Assembly: GCA_021732845.1 (NCBI GenBank)
Contig: JAKFUF010000035.1
Location: 24,508 to 88,507, forward strand
Reading direction: 5' to 3'
Origin: Planctomycetaceae bacterium
GTDB lineage: Bacteria > Planctomycetota > Planctomycetia > Planctomycetales > Planctomycetaceae
Length of the DNA stretch: 64,000 bases
The notes beneath the pieces are model-generated. The model did not search any database, was not told the origin of the DNA, and worked only from the letters and a program-made list of their open reading frames with translations. Numbering within the stretch: the first letter of the stretch is position 1; every line of letters begins with the position of its first letter. Both the position numbers and the translations under genes were made by a program. This document shows, in pieces, positions 19,926 to 29,900 of the stretch.

Positions 19926-20006
19926 AAAGAATAAAGCACGCTTCAAGATGCTGACCGAATGCCGGCCGTAGGCAACGAAAAAGGGAACCACGAATTCTCA
20001 CGAATA
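19926..20006 (+). repeat. ~80-base direct repeat, copy 2
   Basis: Second copy of the unit at 19749-19829. It runs into an ACGAATGTCACGAATG stretch that can pair with 20068-20092. Confidence 0.85.
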
Positions 20007-20066
20007 CGACGAATGTCACGAATGGCAACGAGCAAGATTCCATCGCTCGCGAAGCCATGCCGGTTG

Positions 20067-20123
20067 ACGATTCGTGAAATTCGTCGTTAATTTATGACCG
20101 TACGATTCCCGCACCGTTTTGCC
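20067..20123 (+). repeat. GATTCGTG element, copy 1
   Basis: Contains GATTCGTGAAATTCGTCG followed by TACGATTCCCGCACCGTTTTGCC. A similar arrangement (GATTCGTG... TACGATTCACGGACCGTTCTGCC) is at 36979-37043. Its first part pairs with the ACGACGAATGTCACGAAT stretch at 20006-20024. Confidence 0.65.
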
Positions 20124-20230
20124 AGGCCTGTCGACTTCACCAACAAATTCATTCGTAGTCCCTGATGGCCTTCGCTGCTGGATAGGGAGTCAATTCTCAC
20201 AGTTGTTGTTGCTGCGATCCTTGGAACAAA

Positions 20231-20264
20231 AAGTTTTGAACAGAAGGAAACGAAGGGGGCGAAG
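20231..20264 (+). repeat. Right arm of inverted repeat around the dabA-dabB spacer
   Basis: Reverse complement of the 19636-19671 arm with a few mismatches. It lies 67 bases beyond the end of dabA. Confidence 0.75.
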
Positions 20265-20330
20265 TATGTGGGGGTCGGCGCTCTCTGCCAGGACTTCAAA
20301 CTGTCTACTGGCACCTCAAAACGGCGGCGG

Positions 20331-23300
20331 TCATTCAGTGCCTGGATTCGGCGGGTTGTCGAGATGCTGGATTCCGTGCCCCGTTGCCGCGGGCGCGCCA
20401 ATTTGGGCGAAAGGCAGATGCTCGCGCCAGCCACGGTACCAGTCGATCGATGTTGCCGCCTGTGGCAGTTCATTCACACTGGGAACATGGGGGACAAACT
20501 GATCGTCCTGATACACGAGGATCTCCGCCGAATTGGGATCAAGCAGCGCCAGTTGGACCCAGCCATTCTGGATGATCCGCCGGACGACTTCGATCCGGCC
20601 CATGATCTTCCGTATTTTCTCCGGGGTCGATTCGAGAATGAACAACAGCCGCATTGGCTCGTGAATCTCGACACCCTGCCAGGGCAGGCCGGGCCGCAGG
20701 TCGCTGGCAGCGCCGTCCATCACGCCCAGCAGCGAGGCGACGTTATGCGGCAGCTTTGTTCCGCAGGCCCATCCAGGAGGGTCGACGTACGAGAAGTAGT
20801 ACATCAGGTTGATCCCCTGGCAGACGGGAACCACGGGGGTCAGAATGCGGCCGAGAATCGTGCCCTGCTCGTCATCCTGAGCGGGGTCGTACGAGTGCAT
20901 GAACGACCTCCGGTCCAGGTAGAGTTCGCGGTTTCGCGACCGCCGGCCGACAAAGCACAGGGCATTGGTGGCATTCCCGAATTCGGGCCGGGTTTGCGCC
21001 AGATCTTCCGCGCGGCCCTCCACATGCCGCAGCGCGCCGCCCAGCGAAATGTCCAGGGGGGCGGAGAAGAACCGGCGACAGCGCTCGTGGGCGTTCCGTT
21101 CACAGGCGAGTTCCAGCGTGTCACGGGCCGACTGAAAGTCCACCTTGTGCGACAGCGGCAGCAGGTCGAGGTCGAAAAATGAGACAGAGTCCTCCGCCGT
21201 GTTGTGCAGCCCGCCTAGAAATACCGTTTCCCTGGGAATGGGCAGCCCGCGGGTTTCCAGAATTGTCCGGATCCGCGAATCGTTCAGCATCGTCGCCAGG
21301 GCGCGGGCGTTGGGTGAACCGGCACTACCGGAGCAGGCCCCGCAGTCATAAGCCGCTTTGTGGGGGTTGTTGACGCAGAACGAGCCGTGCCCAAAGAAGA
21401 TCACCAGCCGGGCAAAATTCGAGGTCAGGCCGATGTCCCGCAACATCTTCTCGCCCATGTTCGCCATCTCGTCGACCGAGAAACCGATCTGGTCACCCGC
21501 CGAGCCCGGTGTCGGCGTGCTGCGTTCCAGCCGCAACCGGGTGACGCGCGGGGCTTCGACAAACCGGTTGGCACTGCGGCGGATGCGGGACGTGAGGCGC
21601 GGAAACAAGACCCGTGCCACAAGTGGCACGGAGGCCAGCACGCCGAACGCGGCGGTCAACAGGGCGCCGCCAGCCATTCCGCGGCTGGACATGTGGACCC
21701 GGTGCGTGGCGGCCCCCAGGGTTTGGCGGACTCTCGCCCGCCGGCGGTTGTCCTCTTCGAGCGACAGCACCACTTCTTCCACCACCCAGTGTTTCGGCAT
21801 CACGACCACCGGGCAGAGCGTGGAGTAGTGTGCGTCCGCCACCCCCTTGTAGTACATCGCCACCCCAAAGAAGCCGGGGGCGGCGAACGTCTCGGCATCG
21901 GGGGCGATCTCTTCCAGATGCCGCCGGAACGATTCTTCGCGGGCGTCAATGCAGTACACCGACTGAAACCGGGGGTTTGGCACGCGCTGGTGGCTGCGGC
22001 GGGCATGAATCGCAAAGGCATCCAGCGCCTGCACGCGGAAGTGGCGTTCGAAGGCATGATGCAGGCACCGCCGCCGTTCAATGGCGTTGAACCCCTCCAC
22101 CTCGCTGATCAGTTGGTTCCACTCTTCCCGCGTCAGTGGATACAGCGCCGCGGGGCTCCATCCCAGCACCTGGGCAATCTGGAAAATCAGGAACGCCCGC
22201 TGGTCGAGATCGGGCGGCTTCGCCCGGTCGATGTGGGCCCGCGCGGCATTTCTCAGCCCGCCCAGCGGTCCATGGTAGTCGAGGCTGATGCCTGCCACGT
22301 AGCCTAGGGCGATCCGTTCCAGCACCAGCCGGATGGCCAGAAATTCAGTGACCGTGCCCGGGGGGGCAGGGAGAGCCACACGATCGCAGCGGACATCCAT
22401 CTGCCACAGCAGCCCGGCCCATCCGCGCAGCGCCAGCAGGGAGGTCGTCAAGAACTCATCGACTTCGGACTCGGCCACCCCCAGCAACTGCAGCGATTCG
22501 GCGATCGACTCGAGCGGTGTCATGCGGGCGTCTTCGATCCGCGCCAGTTCCTTTGCCAAGCCGTGCATCCAAAACTGCGGCGGACCTCCAGTCTGGCGGT
22601 ACAGTCCGCAGAAGGCCCTAAAAAAACCTTCCTGCCGCCGCGGGAGCTGCCATCCGGCAAACCCCTGATCGCAATAGGCCGCACAAAATCGAATCAGCAC
22701 CTCATGAACGAGCGTGTCGCTGTCGACAGAGGTCGCCTCCAGCAGCAGCGTGCGATGCCGCACGGCGGGAGCCGCGCCCCGCGGCGCGAAATTCAAGGAG
22801 AGATGTGAGACCCCACGGTTGGCCACGCGCCACAGCGCCTGCAGCGTGAAGGCCTCCCAGGTCTTGGCGTTCCACCGCTCGATCGAATCCTCGCCGTAAT
22901 GCCGGATCAAATCCGACAGCAAATGCGGTCCGTCGTCAGCCGGGGCGATGTCGCCCATGTCGACGACGCTCGATTCTCCGTCAAATTCGGGAACGGCTTC
23001 CTTGAAGTTCACCTTGGCGCAGATTTCACGCAGGTCGCGCATCACCCAGTGTTTGGTTTCGCCGATCAGTCGCTCGCGGAGCAGTCTGGACACTTCCGGC
23101 CGAATGCGGGTCAGCGCGTCGGTCTCCGCCACGAACCAACGCAGTTCTTCCGTGGGACCAATCCGCAGCGGATGCTCCAGCATGGCCAGGCGCAGATCGC
23201 GCACGGTCCCGCGCGGACCGATCGGCACATCGCGCCGGTCACCCAGGTCATGATCCAGCACCGCGGCCAGATCTTCCATGCGTATCCGACCGGTCGCCAG

Positions 23301-23531
23301 TTTCTCCCGGTACCTGTCTTCGGGCAGATACGGGTGGCAGCCAAACAGCCGACCGCCCTTTTGAACTCCCTCATCGAAGGGGAGATCTTCCAGTGCCTCC
23401 AGCGGGTTCAGGAACACAAACGCCGAAATCGGTCCCTGCGAAGGCAGGAGCTTGCTGGCCCGTTCGATCAGTTCCTTCAATTCCAACAGCCGCGGTTCAT
23501 CGCCCCCGGCATCCGTTTCTTTCGCTGGCAT
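20331..23531 (-). CDS. dabA: DabA, inorganic carbon uptake protein (DUF2309/UPF0753)
   Basis: A 1066-residue protein of the DabA family, the beta-carbonic-anhydrase-like subunit of DAB complexes that convert or trap CO2 as bicarbonate at the membrane, driven by a cation gradient through DabB. The zinc-site pattern described for DabA (Cys-x-Asp, then His and Cys fifteen residues apart) is intact: VYCIDAREESF near residue 527, and GHGSFCVNNPHK...YDC with His ~714 and Cys ~729. The N-terminal LPSQGPISAFVFLNPLEALED is also characteristic. I chose ATG 23531; the frame continues upstream and GTG 23618 is possible. The NuoL-like partner gene is 0.9 kb downstream on the same strand. Confidence 0.92.
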   Translation of the reverse strand: MPAKETDAGGDEPRLLELKELIERASKLLPSQGPISAFVFLNPLEALEDLPFDEGVQKGGRLFGCHPYLPEDRYREKLATGRIRMEDLAAVLDHDLGDRRDVPIGPRGTVRDLRLAMLEHPLRIGPTEELRWFVAETDALTRIRPEVSRLLRERLIGETKHWVMRDLREICAKVNFKEAVPEFDGESSVVDMGDIAPADDGPHLLSDLIRHYGEDSIERWNAKTWEAFTLQALWRVANRGVSHLSLNFAPRGAAPAVRHRTLLLEATSVDSDTLVHEVLIRFCAAYCDQGFAGWQLPRRQEGFFRAFCGLYRQTGGPPQFWMHGLAKELARIEDARMTPLESIAESLQLLGVAESEVDEFLTTSLLALRGWAGLLWQMDVRCDRVALPAPPGTVTEFLAIRLVLERIALGYVAGISLDYHGPLGGLRNAARAHIDRAKPPDLDQRAFLIFQIAQVLGWSPAALYPLTREEWNQLISEVEGFNAIERRRCLHHAFERHFRVQALDAFAIHARRSHQRVPNPRFQSVYCIDAREESFRRHLEEIAPDAETFAAPGFFGVAMYYKGVADAHYSTLCPVVVMPKHWVVEEVVLSLEEDNRRRARVRQTLGAATHRVHMSSRGMAGGALLTAAFGVLASVPLVARVLFPRLTSRIRRSANRFVEAPRVTRLRLERSTPTPGSAGDQIGFSVDEMANMGEKMLRDIGLTSNFARLVIFFGHGSFCVNNPHKAAYDCGACSGSAGSPNARALATMLNDSRIRTILETRGLPIPRETVFLGGLHNTAEDSVSFFDLDLLPLSHKVDFQSARDTLELACERNAHERCRRFFSAPLDISLGGALRHVEGRAEDLAQTRPEFGNATNALCFVGRRSRNRELYLDRRSFMHSYDPAQDDEQGTILGRILTPVVPVCQGINLMYYFSYVDPPGWACGTKLPHNVASLLGVMDGAASDLRPGLPWQGVEIHEPMRLLFILESTPEKIRKIMGRIEVVRRIIQNGWVQLALLDPNSAEILVYQDDQFVPHVPSVNELPQAATSIDWYRGWREHLPFAQIGAPAATGHGIQHLDNPPNPGTE

Positions 23532-24004
23532 TGTCTGCCCAGCACTGTTGACGACCGGCACGCGGGCAGTTCCAGAGGGTGGATGTCCGATGACGCTGGG
23601 CAAGTTGAGTTCTGGCACGATGTGAGTTACCAGAGTTCCAAGGGAGCTGGGGATACTCCCGGATGCGGGCGGGACATGCAGGATTAAAGCACAAATCTTC
23701 CGGGAGACGCAGGCTGATCCGTCCAAACCCGTGCATTCCCATGTATGGTTCTACGGGAGTGGAGGCAATTGGCCAACGCTGCAAAGATTACAAGCTGTTT
23801 ATCTTCGTGCGATTTAGAAGATGGTGAGGATGAAAACGAAAATCCGCAAGTTCTGATTTTGCAAAATCGAATTCGGCGTCCACAAACTCTTGTTTCAACT
23901 ACAGACGGCTGCCGGATTCGGCATCTTGGCGTCCTTTGAATTGGCTGTCTGCGGCGGTATCCTGAAAATTCTGTGTGTCAAATTTTCCCGCGAGGACAGT
24001 GACG
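23532..24004. promoter_or_regulatory. Divergent AT-rich intergenic region (dabA / STAND gene)
   Basis: About 470 bases between outward-facing genes; part of it may code for the dabA N-terminus if the start is upstream. The stretch 23800-23990 is clearly AT-richer than the surroundings and presumably holds both promoters. I could not define boxes. Confidence 0.45.
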
Positions 24005-26452
24005 ATGGACAACAGAGAATCCGAGGTTCGGGTCTTCATCTCCAGTCCCGGTGATGTCGCGAGCGAAAGAGAAAAGGCAACGCAGGTTTTGCAACGGCTT
24101 GAACGGCTGTTTCCCGGAGTGACGCTCATTCCAGTCCTTTGGGAGGACTTGGTTTTGCCAGTCACATCGTCTTTTCAAGAAGCCATCGATGTGGTGCTGC
24201 TCAAGCAACCGATTGACATTGCAGTGTTCATTGTTTGGTCGCGCTTGGGTAGTCCCCTCGGAAAGACCATCCAGAAAGCAGATGGTTCAACCTATCGAAG
24301 TGGTACGGAGCGAGAATTCGAATTGATGCTCCATGCGTTTGAGGAAAGCCGACGACGAGGAGGTCCGCCGCGACCAGTCATCTTGGCCTATACACGAGAC
24401 GATGAGAAAGGGTTCAGAAAGCGGCTCGCCGAGAGTCCCAAAGATCAACTCGAAGGGCTACTCGAACAGCGGAACCTGGCTGAATCGTTCATCCGAGAGC
24501 AGTTTCAGGACTCAGAAGGACACAATCTGCGGGCAATTCACTGCTATTCCGATTCGGTGAGCTTTGCACAGCGGTTGCACACCCACTTGCGGAATGCGCT
24601 CGACAGCATTTTGTCCACAGCCACATCGCGCTGGCCCGACAATCCCTACCGCGGTCTTCGGTATTTTGATGTCGACCACGCTCCGATTTTTCAGGGACGC
24701 GACGAAGAGACCCTCGATCTGCTTCAACGCCTTCGCGAGCGTGGTGAGGCCGGTTGTGCCAGCGTCGTCATCGTAGGCGCAAGTGGCTCAGGGAAGAGTT
24801 CGCTGGCCCGCGCGGGAGTTGCAGCAGCGCTGCTTCAACATCCATACGACGAACTTGCTGGCAAGTGGCAAGTCGTGACGCTAATTCCTGGATTAATCAA
24901 TCCCAATGAGAATCTGTGCTTGATGCTTGTCGCAAAGTTGGCGGCGCTCCTTCCCGAATTGAAGGCGGGTCGATTGGAGGAACTGGCAGCAGACCTCGCA
25001 GAGTCTCCCTCTGTGACTGTTCGCCGTGGAATTATTCCCGTCCTCAACCGAACGCCCGATGGTGAAATACGCCTGTTGATTGTACTCGACCAGATGGAAG
25101 AACTCTGGACTGACCGCCGCATTGGCGCTGAACAGCGAGAACAGTTCCTTGAAGCCCTTGAAGCATTGGCGCGGTCTGGACGCATCGCGATTGTATCGAC
25201 CCTGCGGAGCGACTTCTATCCCGTGGCGCAATTGTCTACGACGTTCCTACGGCTCAAGGAGGGGCGCGGCCACTTTGATCTCCTTGCCCCGGGTGCAGTG
25301 GCGACGCTCCGAGTTATCACGGAACCGGCGCGGCTGGCAGGTCAGAAGTTTGAAACCGACGCACGGACCGGGCGTGCCCTTGACCAAGTCCTGCTGGAAG
25401 AAGCAACCAGATGCGCCGCGCTCCCGTTATTGCAGTTTGTTTTGGAAGGCCTCTATCAGCAACGCGACACGGAGAAGCGAATGCTGACGTTTGCCGCGTA
25501 TGATCGGTTGGGAGGTGTGGAAGGGGCCTTGGGGAAAAGGGCGGTCGAGGTGTTTATCCATATCGACTTCGAGGCTCAAGCGAGCCTGCCGCGAGTGTTG
25601 TCGCTCCTGGTGTCGATCGATGTCAATGGCGATCAGGCACCCGTCCGCCGCAGAGCGGCACTGTCAGACTTGAGGGCAACTCCAGGCAGCGCAACTTTGA
25701 CGGATAAGCTCATCGCGGCACGATTCTTGACGACCGATCGCGTTGGAGGAACCGCTGTCGCAAGTTTCGCGCATGAAGCGATTCTGCGGCGGTGGGATCA
25801 CGTGGAGCAATGGATTCGTGACAACCGCGACTTGCTCCACCTGCGCGCCCGTGTCGAGCAGAGTCAACGCCGTTGGCAGGATTCCAAACGGGATCCCAGC
25901 CTCTTGCTGGCGGCAGGTCTCCCTTTGGAAGAGGGCCGCCAGTTAGTGTCCAAGGGTCTGACGCTGCTAGGTGTCGAGACAGTCGAATATATCCAAGCCT
26001 CGGTCGTCAGCTACGAAATGCAGCGTAAGCGTCAGTTTCGTTACCGCATGGGCCTTTCAATGGGTCTTGGCGTGCTGACGATTGCCGCGGTCGTTGGGCT
26101 CGCCATTGGGGGGACTTTTTGGGCACAGAACGATAAGCTAAATGCTGCCTTTACTTCTGAAAGGGACGCCAAAGAGCAAGCAAAAAAACTCCTCATCCAG
26201 TCACAACGCAGCCAGGCACTAGCAATAAAGAATGAGACTTTGGCAAAGGGTCTTCAAAAAGTCGCGGAGTTGAAGCGAATGGATGATGCTCAGCAGAGAG
26301 TCATTGCAGTTATGAAGCAAAAGGAGGCAGAGGTGGCGGCGAATGCAGAGCGGATCGCCACCGCGAGCGAGAAGGAGAGAATTAAGGAGTTATCCGAAAA
26401 GGTCGAGCAGCTAGAAAAGGTCATAAAACTTACGGCCCCGAAACAGGAGTGA
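24005..26452 (+). CDS. DUF4062 - STAND NTPase (nSTAND1) membrane protein
   Basis: An 815-residue signalling-type NTPase. Residues 6-150 form a DUF4062 domain (VRVFISSPGDVASEREKA; TIR-like fold family). PYRGLRYFDVDHAPIFQGRDEE opens an nSTAND1 NTPase domain with Walker A GASGSGKSSLARAG (~258) and Walker B LLIVLDQMEELW (~357). A membrane helix follows (~680-705, GLSMGLGVLTIAAVVGLAIGG), then a 100-residue Lys/Glu-rich coiled coil to the end. Relatives with this order usually continue into WD40 repeats, which are missing here. STAND proteins are often nucleotide-gated sensors in defence or stress signalling, but no effector domain with known activity is visible. The gene has lower GC than its neighbours, consistent with transfer. 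ATG 24005 is preferred over GTG 23975. Confidence 0.88.
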   Translation: MDNRESEVRVFISSPGDVASEREKATQVLQRLERLFPGVTLIPVLWEDLVLPVTSSFQEAIDVVLLKQPIDIAVFIVWSRLGSPLGKTIQKADGSTYRSGTEREFELMLHAFEESRRRGGPPRPVILAYTRDDEKGFRKRLAESPKDQLEGLLEQRNLAESFIREQFQDSEGHNLRAIHCYSDSVSFAQRLHTHLRNALDSILSTATSRWPDNPYRGLRYFDVDHAPIFQGRDEETLDLLQRLRERGEAGCASVVIVGASGSGKSSLARAGVAAALLQHPYDELAGKWQVVTLIPGLINPNENLCLMLVAKLAALLPELKAGRLEELAADLAESPSVTVRRGIIPVLNRTPDGEIRLLIVLDQMEELWTDRRIGAEQREQFLEALEALARSGRIAIVSTLRSDFYPVAQLSTTFLRLKEGRGHFDLLAPGAVATLRVITEPARLAGQKFETDARTGRALDQVLLEEATRCAALPLLQFVLEGLYQQRDTEKRMLTFAAYDRLGGVEGALGKRAVEVFIHIDFEAQASLPRVLSLLVSIDVNGDQAPVRRRAALSDLRATPGSATLTDKLIAARFLTTDRVGGTAVASFAHEAILRRWDHVEQWIRDNRDLLHLRARVEQSQRRWQDSKRDPSLLLAAGLPLEEGRQLVSKGLTLLGVETVEYIQASVVSYEMQRKRQFRYRMGLSMGLGVLTIAAVVGLAIGGTFWAQNDKLNAAFTSERDAKEQAKKLLIQSQRSQALAIKNETLAKGLQKVAELKRMDDAQQRVIAVMKQKEAEVAANAERIATASEKERIKELSEKVEQLEKVIKLTAPKQE

Positions 26453-26981
26453 CACCAAAATGGTGTTGCGCTTTCTGCTGCGCACGCAATCGCCTGAGCG
26501 CTTTTTGGGGACAGGTGAACGCATTTCATCGGATTCATGTCATGCCTCGTCGATGAGTTTTTACATTGATTGGCAGTTTCTCAGCACGAGTTCGCAAAGC
26601 ATCTGTAAGGTCACTTTGAGCAAATGACTTAGCTAAGGGAGCTACAAATACCAGGCAATCCTGGATTCCTCAGATACAATTTCGGTCCAATTTTAGGACC
26701 GTGCGGTTCAGCTATGATGACGCGTTCATCATTCGTTCGGCATGATGCAATGTCGGGGCCGTGCTAATAAAGGGTTCCAATCCCCGAAATTCTTGATCGG
26801 GAGTTGAGGGCGGTTGCGAAAGATGTCAAAGACGCCAGGTTGGCATTTCCGCGACATCTGAAGGGAGGTTTCTGGCTGGTACTACGCGGCTGGAGAGAGA
26901 ATAGTGTTCGGCGAGTCACATCCCAACTCAGGGATGTCGGGAAGTAACGGGCTAATGCTTTCTCAGTGAGCGAGTGCGTCG
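26453..26981. other. AT-richer intergenic region with small hairpins
   Basis: About 530 bases without a credible gene. It has two short inverted repeats (CCAGG...CCTGG at 26651-26664; GGTCC...GGACC at 26684-26700) and a small one directly after the STAND stop (ACACCA...TGGTGT). It presumably holds the promoter of the kinase gene. Confidence 0.5.
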
Positions 26982-29900
26982 ATGGCTTCACCGCTGCAGA
27001 ATTTTGTATTGGACCTGACATTCATCGGCTTGATTACTCCTGAAGAACTCAAACAGTTCCTCGGCGCGGCCTCCGAAGGTCGATCGCTCCAGGATGCCGA
27101 GGCGCTGGCACAGTCCCTGATCCGCCAAAACCGACTGACAAAGTTCCAGGCCGAGGCGCTGATCAAGGGCCGTCCGGGGGACCTGCTCATCGAGAATTAC
27201 CTTGTCTTGGAGCGGCTCGGCTCGGGTGGAATGGGCACTGTCTACAAGGCCGAACACCGCCGGCTCAAGCGCATCGTGGCGCTGAAGGTTTTGGACCGCT
27301 CGGCATTGCTGACACCACGTGATGTGCAGCGGTTTCATCGCGAGGTGGAGGCCGTGGCCAAGCTTTCGCACCCCAACATTGTTGCCGCGCTGGACGCCGG
27401 GGAAGAGTCCGGAACGCATTTCCTGGTGATGGAATATGTGAAAGGACTGGACCTGTCGCAGACCGTGAAGGCGGAAGGTCCACTGGCACTCTCGCGGGCT
27501 CTGAACTACATCGTGCAGGCGGCCCAAGGTCTCGAGGCGGCACATTCCAGCGGAATCATCCATCGCGACATCAAGCCCGCGAACCTGCTGCTCGATGAAG
27601 CGGGTACGGTCAAACTGCTGGATTTGGGATTGGCCCGCTTTGAGGGAGGGCGGGACGACCCAGATGGGGACGCGAACACAGGGTTGACGCAGACCGGCAT
27701 GATCATGGGGACCGCCGACTACATGTCGCCGGAGCAGGCGCTCGACACCCACGGTGCCGACCTGCGGGCCGACATCTACAGTCTGGGCTGCACGCTGCAT
27801 TTTCTGCTGCTGGGCCGGGTCGTGTATGGCGGCAACACCGTCATGAAAAAGATCTTCGCGCACCGCGAGCAGCCAATCCCGTCGCTGCGCGCCGTGCGGC
27901 CAGACCTGCCGGCGGCACTCGACGCCGTTTTCGAAAAAATGGTGGCCAAAACGCCCGAAGCCCGCCACCAGTCGATGGCGGAAGTCATCCGCGCTTTGGA
28001 GTCCATCCAGCGGCAACTGCCGGCCTCGGCCGGGAAGTCGCCTAGCCTGACCGCCGGCGACGCTCCCGACGATGACATGGTCAGCATCAATCTGACTCCG
28101 ATTGACACCGTCAACGTTCAGGACGAGCCACGCTCCTCGACGATCACGACCGCGTCGCAGATCCTCGCGCGTGGTCGGAAGCAGAAGACATCGGTGCTGC
28201 CATTGGTCATTGGCGGCGTGGCGCTGGGGCTGATCGCGGGTGGCATCATTCTCTCCCTGAGCGGCGGCAAGCCCAAAAAGGGAGGCGAAACGTTGGCCGC
28301 GGGTTTGCCCGCCTCCACCAAAACTGGAAGTCCGAAGGCGAAGAGCCCCAAGTCTGGCACGGCCAAAGTTGCCCTCGCCAAACTGCCCCCGTTGGAATGG
28401 GGAGAACCCGCCTCCGTTTTACCGGGGCTCGCGCTGGATCCGCCAGTCCTTCCTGGTTTGGGACGCTGGCAGGTGGTGACCTTGGTACCGAAAGCCACGA
28501 CCCACCCGGTCGACTGGTCGCCCGACGGAAAACGCATTGTCGTTGGCGGAGAGGACGGACAGTTGCGGATCTATCGGGTCGAGGACTGGCGGCTCCTCTC
28601 GGTCATGCCCAGCAAGCCGCAGCGCCTGCATTCTGTCACCTGGAACCCTGATGGCTCACGCATTGCCACGGTTGGGGACCAGGGGATTGTCCAGTTGTGG
28701 CACGGGGATGGCACGCCCGGGCCAGTCCTGGCGGGCCTTCACTACCACACCGGCCTGCAGTGGAGCCCCAACGGAGAGTGGCTGGCACTGCACACCGACA
28801 ACGAGTTGGGCCTGTGGACTGCCAACGGAAAGCGGATGAAGGGATTCCCCGCGGAGAGTGGAGAGGCCCATGATTTGGCCTGGAGCCCGGACGGAACGCA
28901 GTTGGTGTCCACCCGAGGCCGCCGACTCCAAATTTACAACCTCGACGGGTCGGCGGCCAAAAATCCCATTCATTTTGTCCATCCCATGGACCTGCAATGG
29001 GTGGCGTGGGGGGCGCGGGGACAGATCGCCGCGCTGGATTTCCAGGGGCAGGCCTATGTTCATCCGGTCCATCGCGCTGACCCTGTGACGGTGAACATCG
29101 GCTCCATGGGACTCGATTTCAGCCCGGATGGAACGCAACTCGCCCTCGGCACTCAAGGCAGCGTGGAAGTCTATACCGCAGACGGCAAGCCGACGGAGGC
29201 ACGGCACTACAGCGGGCAGGCGCGGGGCGTGGCTTGGAGCAACGACGGAAAGCGGATCGCCTGGGCCGGCATATCACTCGGCGTCTGGGAGCCATGGGGA
29301 GCGGTCAGCCAGTTGCCGAGCGGCTTCAGCACCAACCGCTTCGATCTCCAGCCTGAAGGCCAGACCGTCACCATCCACCCCTCAAGCGGGCTCCGCTGGT
29401 GGTCATCCACGGGTGCCGTCAAACGCTTCGAAGCTCTTCCTGAAGGCCTCAACTACGTGAAGTGGAGTCCTGACGGAAAGGCATTGGGAGTTGGTTTTTT
29501 CGGTGACCTGGCGCTCTCGGTGAACGGCGGCCCCCTGCATGCCCAAATTCGCCAGCTAAACGTGGAGGGAATGTGCTGGAGCCCCGACGGGAAACAAATC
29601 GCCGTTCCCTTCGAGCGGGGTGCGAAGATTCTGGATCTGCAGGGGAATGTCCTCCACCAATTGACGGGACATGCCGAGTATGTCCAGATGTTGGATTGGA
29701 GCCGGTCCGGACAGTTGGCGACGACGGACTTCCACGATGTTCGGCTGTGGAACATCGACGGCACCGCCGGCCCCATCGTCGACTTTGCTGATCCGCTCCC
29801 TGCGGATGACAGAAATCGTCGCCTCAACTGCCTGAAATGGAGCCCGGATGGCGAAACGTTGGCTCTCGGCCTGTGCGTTGGCGAGAATCTTCGATTGTTC

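Larger units (their letters stand above)
19454..20330. other. Repeat-rich intergenic region between dabA and dabB
   Basis: About 880 bases without a convincing gene. It holds a 66-base dispersed repeat (19485-19550), a direct repeat of about 80 bases (19749-19829 and 19926-20006), a 34-36 base inverted repeat (19636-19671 versus 20231-20264), a 17-base direct repeat (19597-19613 and 20206-20222) and a palindromic ACGAAT element (20006-20092). Short open frames here are not supported. Confidence 0.75.

Noticed and set aside
19749..20006. CRISPR array
   Set aside because: Only two copies of a long, non-uniform unit; no regular spacers and no cas genes.
26651..26700. Two short inverted repeats as terminators
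   Set aside because: Five-base stems without T-tracts, easily expected by chance in this AT-rich region.
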